From contig JADJXK010000002.1 of assembly GCA_016710325.1 (NCBI GenBank), positions 4,650,001 through 4,714,000 of the forward strand: a DNA stretch of 64,000 nucleotides, given 5' to 3'. Positions 1 to 7,501 of this stretch are shown here, piece by piece. The first letter of the stretch is position 1; each line of letters opens with the position of its first letter. Made by a program: the position numbers and the translations under genes. This DNA is from Candidatus Leptofilum proximum. Lineage in GTDB: Bacteria; Chloroflexota; Anaerolineae; Promineifilales; Promineifilaceae. The notes beneath the pieces were generated by a model, which had not been told where the DNA came from, made no database searches, and saw nothing but the letters and a program-made list of their open reading frames with translations.

Positions 1-1
1 T

Positions 2-781
2 GAATTCCGCACCGGCATCCGCAACAAAAACCTGCTGCTGATGAACTATCTCTTCCCGCTGGGCCTCTACCTGATGATGAGCCTGATCATGCCCGGCATC
101 AATCCGCTGTTCCAGGCAACGATCATCCCGTCGATGATCACCTTTGGCATCCTGGCCTCGGCGCTGCTGGGGCTGCCGGACCCGCTGGTGCAGGCACGGG
201 AAGCGGGCATTTTCCGCAGCTACAAGATCAACGGCGTCCCGGCGATGAATATCTTACTCATTCCGGCACTTTCCACCATTTTGCACATCATTGTTGTGGC
301 CGTGATTATCACCGCCACGGCGCCCGTCTTTTTTGACGCGCCGCTGCCGCAGAACCTGGCGGTGTTTGCCCTGATTGTGCTGGGAACGGCCGTAGCCCTG
401 TCTGGCTTAGGTATCCTCATTGGCGTCATCTCCCCCAACGCCCGTTTGACGGTGCTCTACTCGCAAGCTTTCTTCCTGCCCTCCATGATCATCGGCGGCG
501 TGATGATGCCCTACGACGTTTTGCCCGCGGCGGCGGCCAAAATCGCTCTGCTGCTGCCGCCAACCTATGCCATGAACGCCTTCAACGGGCTGGTGATGGG
601 CGGTACGGCCGCATTTTATGCCTGGGGGTCAGTCCTGACGCTGTTTGTCGGCGGTGTGTCTGCCTTTCTGCTGGCCTGGTACCTGTTTCGCTGGGACAGC
701 CACAACGAGGAACGGCGCGGCCACCCGGCGCTGGCGCTGCTGGCGCTGCTGCCCTACGCGGCCTGGATTTTAATTGTGTAA
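2..781 (+). CDS. ABC-2 type transporter permease, 5' partial
   Basis: Membrane subunit of an ABC-2 exporter, which would move a small molecule or lipid across the cytoplasmic membrane with an ATPase partner. The frame is open from base 2 with no start codon, so the N-terminus lies upstream; 259 codons are visible. The visible part begins with FRTGIRNKNLLLMNYLFP, typical of the entry into a membrane helix in ABC-2 permeases. About six hydrophobic helices follow, and the protein ends in a hydrophobic helix (ending AAWILIV). The expected ATP-binding gene would be just upstream, outside the window. The next gene follows after about 16 bases, so co-transcription is likely. The substrate cannot be told. 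Confidence 0.85.
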   Translation, partial: EFRTGIRNKNLLLMNYLFPLGLYLMMSLIMPGINPLFQATIIPSMITFGILASALLGLPDPLVQAREAGIFRSYKINGVPAMNILLIPALSTILHIIVVAVIITATAPVFFDAPLPQNLAVFALIVLGTAVALSGLGILIGVISPNARLTVLYSQAFFLPSMIIGGVMMPYDVLPAAAAKIALLLPPTYAMNAFNGLVMGGTAAFYAWGSVLTLFVGGVSAFLLAWYLFRWDSHNEERRGHPALALLALLPYAAWILIV

Positions 782-797
782 AAAGAGGATTTTTAAG

Positions 798-1511
798 ATG
801 ACAACACAACCTGTTTTGCTGCCCACAACCGCAGCAAAAAAACGGCGATACGGCCGTTTCTGGCGCATTTTTTTCATCGTTATTGCTGTGTGGGGGGTGG
901 GAACGGCCGTTTACCTGCTCTTCCTCTGGCCCTGGATGCGATCCTGGGGTGCTACCAAAGCGGAGCTTAATGCCACGCTGCCGGGGGATGACATCGTGCC
1001 CGCCGCCAACATTCGCTCCACCAAGGGCATAACGATTCAAGCGCCGCCGGAAGCCATTTACCCCTGGCTGCTGCAAATCGGCGTGGACCGGGGTGGCATG
1101 TACAGCTACGACTGGCTGGAAAACCTGTTTGGCCTCAATGTGCACACCACGGATCGCATCGTGTCCGAATACCAGGACGTGCAAATTGGCGATTTCTGGC
1201 GCTTTACGCCCAAGGATTACGTGTTGAATCCTGGCCCCGGCTTGTACGTGCAAAAATTAATAGAAAACGAAGCGGTCCTGCTGTGCTTTGGGCTGGAAGG
1301 TAAACCGGATGAGACCTGCTTTGACACCTGGCAGTTTGTCCTGGTGCCACAGACTGATGGCTCAACCCGCCTGCTGCTGCGTTCCAACATGGCCATTGAG
1401 CAGGAACTGCCGATCAAGCTGACCTATTTCGTCCAATTCATCATGGAGCGCAAGATGCTGCTGACGCTGCGGGATAAGGTGGAGCAATTTGCTTTGGAGA
1501 AATCCCAATGA
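798..1511 (+). CDS. Membrane-anchored SRPBCC-like protein
   Basis: Unknown function. One N-terminal membrane helix (about residues 20-45, after a basic KKRR stretch) precedes a soluble domain with the look of the SRPBCC/START-like fold: a PPEAIYPWLLQIG strand-helix start followed by beta-rich sequence and a C-terminal helix. An in-frame TTG lies 24 bases upstream, but the ATG at 798 has a good AGAGG ribosome binding site nine bases before it and was chosen. The stop overlaps the ATG of the next gene (ATGA), indicating translational coupling with the CPBP gene. The fold assignment is by eye. Confidence 0.75.
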   Translation: MTTQPVLLPTTAAKKRRYGRFWRIFFIVIAVWGVGTAVYLLFLWPWMRSWGATKAELNATLPGDDIVPAANIRSTKGITIQAPPEAIYPWLLQIGVDRGGMYSYDWLENLFGLNVHTTDRIVSEYQDVQIGDFWRFTPKDYVLNPGPGLYVQKLIENEAVLLCFGLEGKPDETCFDTWQFVLVPQTDGSTRLLLRSNMAIEQELPIKLTYFVQFIMERKMLLTLRDKVEQFALEKSQ

Positions 1512-2347
1512 CCACAAAAACAATTGGCCCTTTTTTGGCCATCACCTTCGGTTTGACCTGGGGATTGGCGGCGCTGCTCATGCTGTTCTACGACCAGATC
1601 GTCGCCATCTTTGGCGAAGTTAGCCCCTCCAACCCGCTGTTTATCCTGGCCGTGTATTCACCCGCCTTTGCCGGGGTGATTCTGGTCTGGCGCCATTATG
1701 GACTGCGCGGCCTGGGCAGCTTCTTTCGTCGTCTGACCCTGTGGCGTGCTTCCAGTCTGTGGTGGCTGTTCCTCATCGTCGGTATTCCGGCCGTCGTCTA
1801 CACTGGTGCGGCCATCAAGGGCACCATCGACGACCCATTTCCCTTTTCTCCCTGGCACCAGGCGCTGCCAGCGCTGGCGCTGGCCCTGTTCCTCGGCCCT
1901 ATCGAGGAGTTTGGCTGGCGTGGGCTGGCCTTGCCGTTATTGCAGCGCAAATACAGCCCGTTCTGGGCCGGGTTGATCCTGGGTGTCATTTGGGCAACCT
2001 GGCACATTCCTTCTTTTCTTATCGGTGGAACGCCGCAGAGCGCCTGGGACATTGGCCCCTACTTCCTGGGCGTCGTCGCCATTGCCGTCATCTTGACGCC
2101 GCTGTTTAATGCCTCCCGCGGCAGCCTGCTGATTGCCGCCCTGTATCACTTTCAGATGATGAATCCGCTCTGGCCCGATGCCCAGCCCTGGGACAATTAC
2201 CTGTTCATTGTTGCGGCCGTTTTTGTCGTCTGGTTTAATCGCCAGCAAATGTTCCAAAAGGGAACTGGCGTAACGGAGGTGCTGATGCCCGATGAAAGCA
2301 GCGTCCATCTGGAACGAGGCCCTGGGCGAACGCTGCCGGTTAGGTAG
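1508..2347 (+). CDS. CPBP family intramembrane metalloprotease
   Basis: Predicted membrane protease of the CPBP (CAAX protease and bacteriocin-processing, ABI) family. It has about seven to eight hydrophobic helices. The diagnostic motif is present as EEFGWRG near residue 135 (EExxxR glutamates and arginine), followed by the second motif with WATWHIPSF (histidine ligand). Family members cleave within the membrane and are often linked to bacteriocin self-immunity; the substrate here is unknown. It overlaps the preceding gene by four bases and precedes the next by 12. The family call is firm, the role is not. Confidence 0.88.
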   Translation: MTTKTIGPFLAITFGLTWGLAALLMLFYDQIVAIFGEVSPSNPLFILAVYSPAFAGVILVWRHYGLRGLGSFFRRLTLWRASSLWWLFLIVGIPAVVYTGAAIKGTIDDPFPFSPWHQALPALALALFLGPIEEFGWRGLALPLLQRKYSPFWAGLILGVIWATWHIPSFLIGGTPQSAWDIGPYFLGVVAIAVILTPLFNASRGSLLIAALYHFQMMNPLWPDAQPWDNYLFIVAAVFVVWFNRQQMFQKGTGVTEVLMPDESSVHLERGPGRTLPVR

Positions 2348-2359
2348 GGGAGAGGGAAT

Positions 2360-3175
2360 ATGAAAATCATTGTGACTATTTTAAGTGTGCTGGTGGTTTT
2401 AACGGCCGTTGGCTGGCTGGGTTTGCAGGTAAAACCACGATCCTTTGCCGCCTATCCGGTCCAGGCTGGCGCGCTGCCAACCGTACCTTTACCAGACAAT
2501 CTGCCTGCACCGGTGGCCCGTTACTTCCGCCAGCTTTATGGCGACGAGGTGCCGGTCATTACGTCGGCCGTGCTCACCGGCAAGGCGACGATTAAGCCGT
2601 TTGGTTTTGCCTTACCGTCCCGCATTCGTTTTGTGTATGAGGCCGGTCAGGGCTACCGCCACTACATCGAATCCACCTTTTTCGGCATTCCCATTATGAA
2701 GGTGAATGAGCATTACCTGGATGGACACGGCCGTTTAGACCTGCCCATCATCGGCGTAACCGAAGGCCCCAAAACGGACCAGGGTGCCAACCTGGGCCTG
2801 TGGGCCGAAGCTACTTTCTTGCCAGCGATCTGGATCACGGATGAACGGGTTCGTTGGGAGGCAGTAGATGATGAAACGGCCGTGCTTTTTGTGCCCTTTG
2901 GCGATGAAGAGCAGCAGTTTGTCGTGCGCTTTGATCCGGAAACCGGCAATCTGCTCCTGATGGAAGCAATGCGCTATCGGGACGAAGCCAGCGACAAAAT
3001 CCTGTGGCTGGCAGCGGCCGTGCCCGGCAAAACCATTGAGGCTGGCGGCGCAAAATTGAATGCTACCGGTTCGGCCACCTGGCTGGATCAGGGCACACCC
3101 TGGGCTACCTTCACCGCCGAAGAGATTGTCTACAACGTGGACGTACAGGCGTACATCCGCGCCACCGGCCCGTAA
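2360..3175 (+). CDS. DUF6544/DUF6920-like membrane-anchored protein
   Basis: Hypothetical protein of 271 residues with one N-terminal membrane helix and an extracytoplasmic beta-rich domain. The PAPVARYFRQLYGDEVP segment and the later RVRWEAVDDETAVLFVPF segment resemble the DUF6544 (DUF6920) family, which is uncharacterised. The start has a GGGGAGAGGGA ribosome binding site. It sits in the same-direction run with the CPBP gene, so it is probably part of that operon. No catalytic motif was recognised. Confidence 0.65.
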   Translation: MKIIVTILSVLVVLTAVGWLGLQVKPRSFAAYPVQAGALPTVPLPDNLPAPVARYFRQLYGDEVPVITSAVLTGKATIKPFGFALPSRIRFVYEAGQGYRHYIESTFFGIPIMKVNEHYLDGHGRLDLPIIGVTEGPKTDQGANLGLWAEATFLPAIWITDERVRWEAVDDETAVLFVPFGDEEQQFVVRFDPETGNLLLMEAMRYRDEASDKILWLAAAVPGKTIEAGGAKLNATGSATWLDQGTPWATFTAEEIVYNVDVQAYIRATGP

Positions 3176-3182
3176 ATTTGTA

Positions 3183-3203
3183 GGACGATTTTTTAAATCG
3201 TCC
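3183..3203. repeat. Short perfect palindrome (REP-like)
   Basis: GGACGATTT and AAATCGTCC form a nine-base-pair stem around a tri-T loop in the 48-base gap between two genes. It may be a repetitive extragenic palindrome or act as an mRNA processing or weak termination hairpin. Only this copy was noticed. Confidence 0.6.
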
Positions 3204-3223
3204 CCTTGAGAAGTGGAGAAAAC

Positions 3224-3889
3224 ATGCGTACCAAATATGTAATTTTCATGATTGTTCTGACCCTTCTGATTACAGCCTGCATTGGCCGCAATGGACCAGT
3301 GGAGACGGTTCGAGGATCGGGTAATGTGGTGACGGAAGAGCGAGCGGTGAGTGGGTTTACGGCCGTATCCCTTCAAGGCGTTGGCGAGCTGGTGATTGAC
3401 CAGACCGGCAGCGAATCGCTGACCATCACGGCCGACGACAACCTGTTACCCTACGTCGAAACCCAGGTCCGCAGCGGCAAACTAATCATCAGCATCCAAG
3501 ATAATACCCTCTTTAACAACGTGTCCGAGCTGACCTACCACGTCACGGTCAACACAATTGAGAGTGTACAGCTGGATGGCGCGGGCAGCATCCAGGTCAG
3601 CAACCTGGACAGCGATGACTGGCGTGTCAACCTCAACGGCACCGGAAACATCACCGTTTCCGGCCAGGTAGACACCCAAACCGTGGAGATCAACGGTGCG
3701 GGTGCGTATACGGCCGATGAACTGGCGAGCCGTGAGGCCACTATCGAGCAGGATGGCGCGGGCATGGTTGTCGTCCAGGTCAGCGAGGTGCTGGACGTGC
3801 GTATCGATGGCCTGGGCACGGTGGAATACATCGGCAGCCCCACAGTCAAGGAAACGATCAACGGTCTGGGAACGGTGCGGCAGCGATGA
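3224..3889 (+). CDS. GIN-domain (DUF2807) lipoprotein
   Basis: Secreted or surface protein with the head GIN domain (DUF2807), a repetitive right-handed beta structure. A signal peptide ends in a lipobox (LLITACIGRN), so the mature protein is probably lipid-anchored. The signature phrases VRGSGNVVTEER, FTAVSLQGVGELVI and repeated DGAGxI/LDGLGTV turns are clear. An upstream in-frame TTG exists at 3206, but the ATG at 3224 has a GTGGAG ribosome binding site and begins a proper signal peptide. The stop overlaps the start of the next gene (ATGA). The family has no firmly known function; adhesion has been suggested. Confidence 0.85.
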   Translation: MRTKYVIFMIVLTLLITACIGRNGPVETVRGSGNVVTEERAVSGFTAVSLQGVGELVIDQTGSESLTITADDNLLPYVETQVRSGKLIISIQDNTLFNNVSELTYHVTVNTIESVQLDGAGSIQVSNLDSDDWRVNLNGTGNITVSGQVDTQTVEINGAGAYTADELASREATIEQDGAGMVVVQVSEVLDVRIDGLGTVEYIGSPTVKETINGLGTVRQR

Positions 3890-5424
3890 CGGAATTTTCT
3901 TCTCCAGATACGCGAGCGGCCGTACGGCCGTTCCCCCTCCTGGCACAGAATCGACTGTTGAGCCTGGCTATCACCACCGCCGTGGCGGCGCTGGTGGGCC
4001 TGGTCGTTGCCCTTACCATGCCGCGCGGTCCGGCAACGGCCATTCAGGCTTTGGCCGTCATGGGCAGCAGCCTGATTGTGGGCCTGATGGCCGGGCGGCT
4101 CATTTGCCGTCGCTGGTCGCTTTTGTTGATCACGGCCGTTTACATGGTGGTCATTGAGTTGGTTCGAATGGACGCCGTTGGCCCAACCGTGGACGCCATT
4201 CGTGTGGACAATACGTTCAGCATCCTGGCTTTCATCCTGGGCCGCGGTTTTCATGGCCTGGTGGGATTGCTGCCAATGGTTTTGGGCGTGGAAATTGGTG
4301 TTCTGGCAGGAGACGCCTCCCTTCGCAGTCGCAGGAGAACAGTGGGGAGGTGGTGGGTTACGGCCGTACTCACCCTTCTTCTCGTCACCCTGGCCGTTTT
4401 CATTGCCCTGCCCGCCAGCACGCCCCCCATCCTCGGCCCAGATGGCCAGCCGCTGCCCGGCAGCATCGCCGAGCTGACGAGCGTCACCATTGACGGCCAG
4501 GACCAGGCGCTGATGATTCGCGGCTATGACGTGGACAAACCCATCCTGCTCTACCTGAGCGGCGGGCCGGGCCAAAGCAGCCTGCCCTGGCCGCGTGTTT
4601 TGTTCGATGATCTGTCTCGTGACTTAATCATCGTCGGTTGGGACCAGCGGGGAACGGGTAAATCATATGCCGCCCTCGACCCTGATGTGACCTTAACGCT
4701 GGATCGGACTGTCGCCGATACCATCGAGGTAACAAACTATCTGCGCGAACGTTTTGACGAGGATAAAATCTACCTGCTCGGCGAATCGTGGGGCACCACG
4801 CTGGCCGTCCTGGCGGCCCAGCAGCGGCCCGACCTCTACCATGCCATCATCGGCAGCGGCCAGATGGTCAGCCAGCCGGAAACCGACCGGCTGCTCTACT
4901 ACGACGTGCTGGCCTATGCCGACCGCGCCGGAGACGAAGCGCTGGCCGAAAAAATGCTGGCTTATGGCGAGCCACCCTACCAGGATATGTATGCCTACGC
5001 CTTCGTCATGGGCTACTACGAAGCGCTTTACAAGCCTTACACGCCACCAGCAGCGTACCTGGAAAAAGGGCGAGCCGCCAATTTAGGCCCGTGGAACGTA
5101 TTGGGCAGCGAGTACAACTTTGTGGAAAAAGTGAATGTGTTTCGCGGTTTTCTAGACACAGCATCCATTCTTTATCCGCAGTTGCAGGCGATTGACTTCC
5201 GGCAAGACGTGCCCCGGCTGGAGGTACCCATTTACGTGCTCGACGGCGCGGCCGAACTGTCTGCCCGCCGCGATCTGGCGCTGGAATGGTTTGACCTGCT
5301 GGATGCGCCCATCAAGCGTATGTATACCTTTGAAAACTCAGCCCATGCCCCGGCGTTTGAGCATTTTGAGGCATTTACCCAAATTATGAAAGAAACGGTC
5401 TTGCCTGAAACCTACCCTCAGTAG
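3886..5424 (+). CDS. S33-family alpha/beta hydrolase with multi-pass membrane N-terminus
   Basis: Probable membrane-bound prolyl-iminopeptidase-like hydrolase. Residues about 20-180 form five or six hydrophobic helices; the hydrolase domain follows. Recognisable motifs are LSGGPGQSS (oxyanion HGGPG-like), GWDQRGTGKS, and the nucleophile elbow LLGESWGTT with Ser near residue 301. The candidate catalytic histidine is in NSAHAPAF near residue 487. Most S33 proline iminopeptidases are soluble, so the membrane part is unusual. The start overlaps the GIN gene stop. The substrate is unknown. Confidence 0.85.
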   Translation: MTEFSSPDTRAAVRPFPLLAQNRLLSLAITTAVAALVGLVVALTMPRGPATAIQALAVMGSSLIVGLMAGRLICRRWSLLLITAVYMVVIELVRMDAVGPTVDAIRVDNTFSILAFILGRGFHGLVGLLPMVLGVEIGVLAGDASLRSRRRTVGRWWVTAVLTLLLVTLAVFIALPASTPPILGPDGQPLPGSIAELTSVTIDGQDQALMIRGYDVDKPILLYLSGGPGQSSLPWPRVLFDDLSRDLIIVGWDQRGTGKSYAALDPDVTLTLDRTVADTIEVTNYLRERFDEDKIYLLGESWGTTLAVLAAQQRPDLYHAIIGSGQMVSQPETDRLLYYDVLAYADRAGDEALAEKMLAYGEPPYQDMYAYAFVMGYYEALYKPYTPPAAYLEKGRAANLGPWNVLGSEYNFVEKVNVFRGFLDTASILYPQLQAIDFRQDVPRLEVPIYVLDGAAELSARRDLALEWFDLLDAPIKRMYTFENSAHAPAFEHFEAFTQIMKETVLPETYPQ

Positions 5425-5536
5425 AGCGAAATGAGAGGAGTCGGCATCTGAGGAGGCGAACTCTGCTTCAATCTACTGAGGTTACTTCGAACTGATGACC
5501 ACCTGATTGCAGGCACATATTTTGGAATTGGAGCAA

Positions 5537-6739
5537 ATGATGAGATTGAAAAAAACGCTTCGTGTGCTGGCTGCCATCTTGTTTTTGGGGATATTTTTGT
5601 TCCTGGCGATTGCCATGCTGGTCTATTCGCCCCTCTATGTCTACCGCACCCTCGCCTGGCGGGAGTCTGATGCCTTTGACTGGCAAAAATACCCGGCGCA
5701 TCCGCTCCAGGCAGCCCCGGACGCTTATCACTTCGAGGCGGCGCCAGACCCGCGGGTGGAAGAACTGTTTGAACAGCTTTCCGGGACGGATGATTGGGAT
5801 GGGTTTCTGGAAGCGAACAGCACGCAAGCGTTTATCGTGATCCAGGACGGGGTGGTCTTGTACGAGAATTATTTCAACGATACGCAGCAGGATTCAATCG
5901 TTACCTCGTTTTCGGTGGCCAAATCTTTTACCTCCGCCTTGATCGGCATAGCGATTGACGAGGGCTATATCGAAAGTGTGGACGACCCCATCACCACTTA
6001 CCTGCCCGAACTGGCAGAGCGTGACCCGCGTTTCAACGAGATCACCATCCGCCATCTGCTGTTGATGGCTTCGGGCCTGGAATATGAGGAGTTTCGGCCG
6101 TTGCTCTTTAACAGCGATGATATCCTGACCTCGTATTACCCGGATCAGCGCAAAATCTCGCTTGAGAACACGCACATCATCGATCCGCCGGGTGAATATT
6201 TCCGTTATAACAAATACCACCCCCAGTTGCTGGGAATGATCCTTGAACGGGCAACCGGCATGCCGGTGACCGAGTATCTGCAAACCAGGATTTGGGACAG
6301 GCTGGGGATGGAGTTTGACGGTTCGTGGTCCACCGACAGTGAAGCCAGCGATTTTGAGAAGATGGAGACTGGTGTGAATGCGCGCGCCATTGATTTTGCC
6401 AAGTTTGGCGTGCTGTTTCTCAATGACGGCCGTTGGCAGGGAGAGCAGGTAATTTCCCAGGCATGGGTAGAGGAATCAACCGGGCCGTTATTACCGGAAA
6501 ACTATACAGACTACTACTCCGAATGGTTTTTATCACTGCCGGGGCAGGCATACTATCAGTTGATGTGGTGGGGGATGGCGCGTGAGGATTCCTACGACTT
6601 CGCCGCGGAGGGAGACAAGGGGCAATACATTTACGTTTCCCCTGCAAAAAACCTGGTTATTGTGCGCAATGGGATTGATTTTGGTATTCCTTCGGAAGAA
6701 TGGGTGAGACTGTTTTATAAGTTTGCCAGCCAATATTAA
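5537..6739 (+). CDS. Beta-lactamase-fold serine hydrolase (S12-like)
   Basis: Predicted extracytoplasmic serine hydrolase of the beta-lactamase/D-alanyl-D-alanine carboxypeptidase superfamily. One N-terminal membrane helix or uncleaved signal is followed by the SxxK motif (FSVAKSF, Ser about 126). The second motif reads FRYNKYHPQLLG, so the usual YxN triad appears as Y-N-K. A C-terminal EGDKGQYIYV strand stands where the K/HxG motif is expected. An in-frame TTG lies upstream at 5507; the ATG pair at 5537/5540 is preceded by TTGGAG and was preferred. True beta-lactam hydrolysis is not implied. Confidence 0.85.
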   Translation: MMRLKKTLRVLAAILFLGIFLFLAIAMLVYSPLYVYRTLAWRESDAFDWQKYPAHPLQAAPDAYHFEAAPDPRVEELFEQLSGTDDWDGFLEANSTQAFIVIQDGVVLYENYFNDTQQDSIVTSFSVAKSFTSALIGIAIDEGYIESVDDPITTYLPELAERDPRFNEITIRHLLLMASGLEYEEFRPLLFNSDDILTSYYPDQRKISLENTHIIDPPGEYFRYNKYHPQLLGMILERATGMPVTEYLQTRIWDRLGMEFDGSWSTDSEASDFEKMETGVNARAIDFAKFGVLFLNDGRWQGEQVISQAWVEESTGPLLPENYTDYYSEWFLSLPGQAYYQLMWWGMAREDSYDFAAEGDKGQYIYVSPAKNLVIVRNGIDFGIPSEEWVRLFYKFASQY

Positions 6740-6753
6740 ATGGAGTTCGTTCA

Positions 6754-7380
6754 ATGAACGAAACGAACAGCCACTATCCTCTTGATTTTAAGACAGATTA
6801 TCCAACCTGTCTGACGATAGACGATCTGGCGGAGATGACCCACACTGATGGCGACCCGTGGCAGTTGTCGCACGTGCACCGGCTGCTGAAACTGATCCCC
6901 GTGATTGGCGAGGGGATGGCTTATGACGAAACGGCCGTCACCATTGCCACTTACCTGCACGACTGGGGCGCGTACCCGCGCTACCAGCAGCCAGGGGTTG
7001 AACATGCCCTGCGGTCGCGCCAGGTGGCCGAAACGCTGATTTTGCCGCGGATGGATTTGGTGGAAACGGCCGTCACCATCATCCTGGAAACCATCGAATA
7101 CCATGACTACCGCGACTTCCGCCCGGTGGTGACCACCGAAGCACTGCTGCTGCGTGAAGCCGACTTCCTCGACTTCCTGGGCATCATCGGCCTGGTGCGC
7201 GAGGTCAACTGGGGAGGAAAGAACCTGGTCCACATCTGCCAGCGTATGATGGCCCGACGCGAGAAGATACAAGACCGTTTTACGCTGCCCATCGCCAGGC
7301 AAATGGCGAACGTTCGGCTGGCCCGATTAGAGCAATGCCTGGCCTGGCTGCAAGAAGAAAGTTTTGACTACACCCAGTAA
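6754..7380 (+). CDS. HD-domain phosphohydrolase-like protein
   Basis: Cytosolic protein of 208 residues with the metal-binding pattern of the HD superfamily: LSHVHRLLKL (first His), YLHDWG (HD pair), an IEYHDYRD helix and a downstream Asp in LREADFLDFLG. HD proteins usually hydrolyse phosphomonoesters or nucleotides; the substrate here is unknown. It starts 14 bases after the previous stop and its 3' end is followed by a 121-base regulatory gap, so it probably ends the first transcription unit. The gene contains two copies of ACGGCCGT. Confidence 0.82.
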   Translation: MNETNSHYPLDFKTDYPTCLTIDDLAEMTHTDGDPWQLSHVHRLLKLIPVIGEGMAYDETAVTIATYLHDWGAYPRYQQPGVEHALRSRQVAETLILPRMDLVETAVTIILETIEYHDYRDFRPVVTTEALLLREADFLDFLGIIGLVREVNWGGKNLVHICQRMMARREKIQDRFTLPIARQMANVRLARLEQCLAWLQEESFDYTQ

Positions 7381-7382
7381 AA

Positions 7383-7412
7383 CATAACCGCGACCATAAC
7401 TTTTGTTAGAAG
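7383..7412. promoter_or_regulatory. Conserved upstream element, copy 1 (TAAC-N4-GTTA operator)
   Basis: A 30-base element upstream of the 7502 gene: two CATAAC units, the second continuing as TAACTTTTGTTA, an inverted repeat TAAC-N4-GTTA, followed by GAAG. Nearly the same element stands upstream of 13678. A TATAAAAT box about 20 bases downstream could be the -10 of the promoter it controls. The regulator is unknown. Confidence 0.6.
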
Positions 7413-7501
7413 CTGGCTCCCCCTCCCGCTTATAAAATGACAATGTAACACAGAAACCTGGTTTCTTTTTTACTTCGAACCACTGCAAGGAAATATCTAC
7501 C

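Noticed and set aside
5507..5536. TTG start for the serine hydrolase
   Set aside because: The ATG pair 30 bases on has a better ribosome binding site and gives a normal signal-like start.
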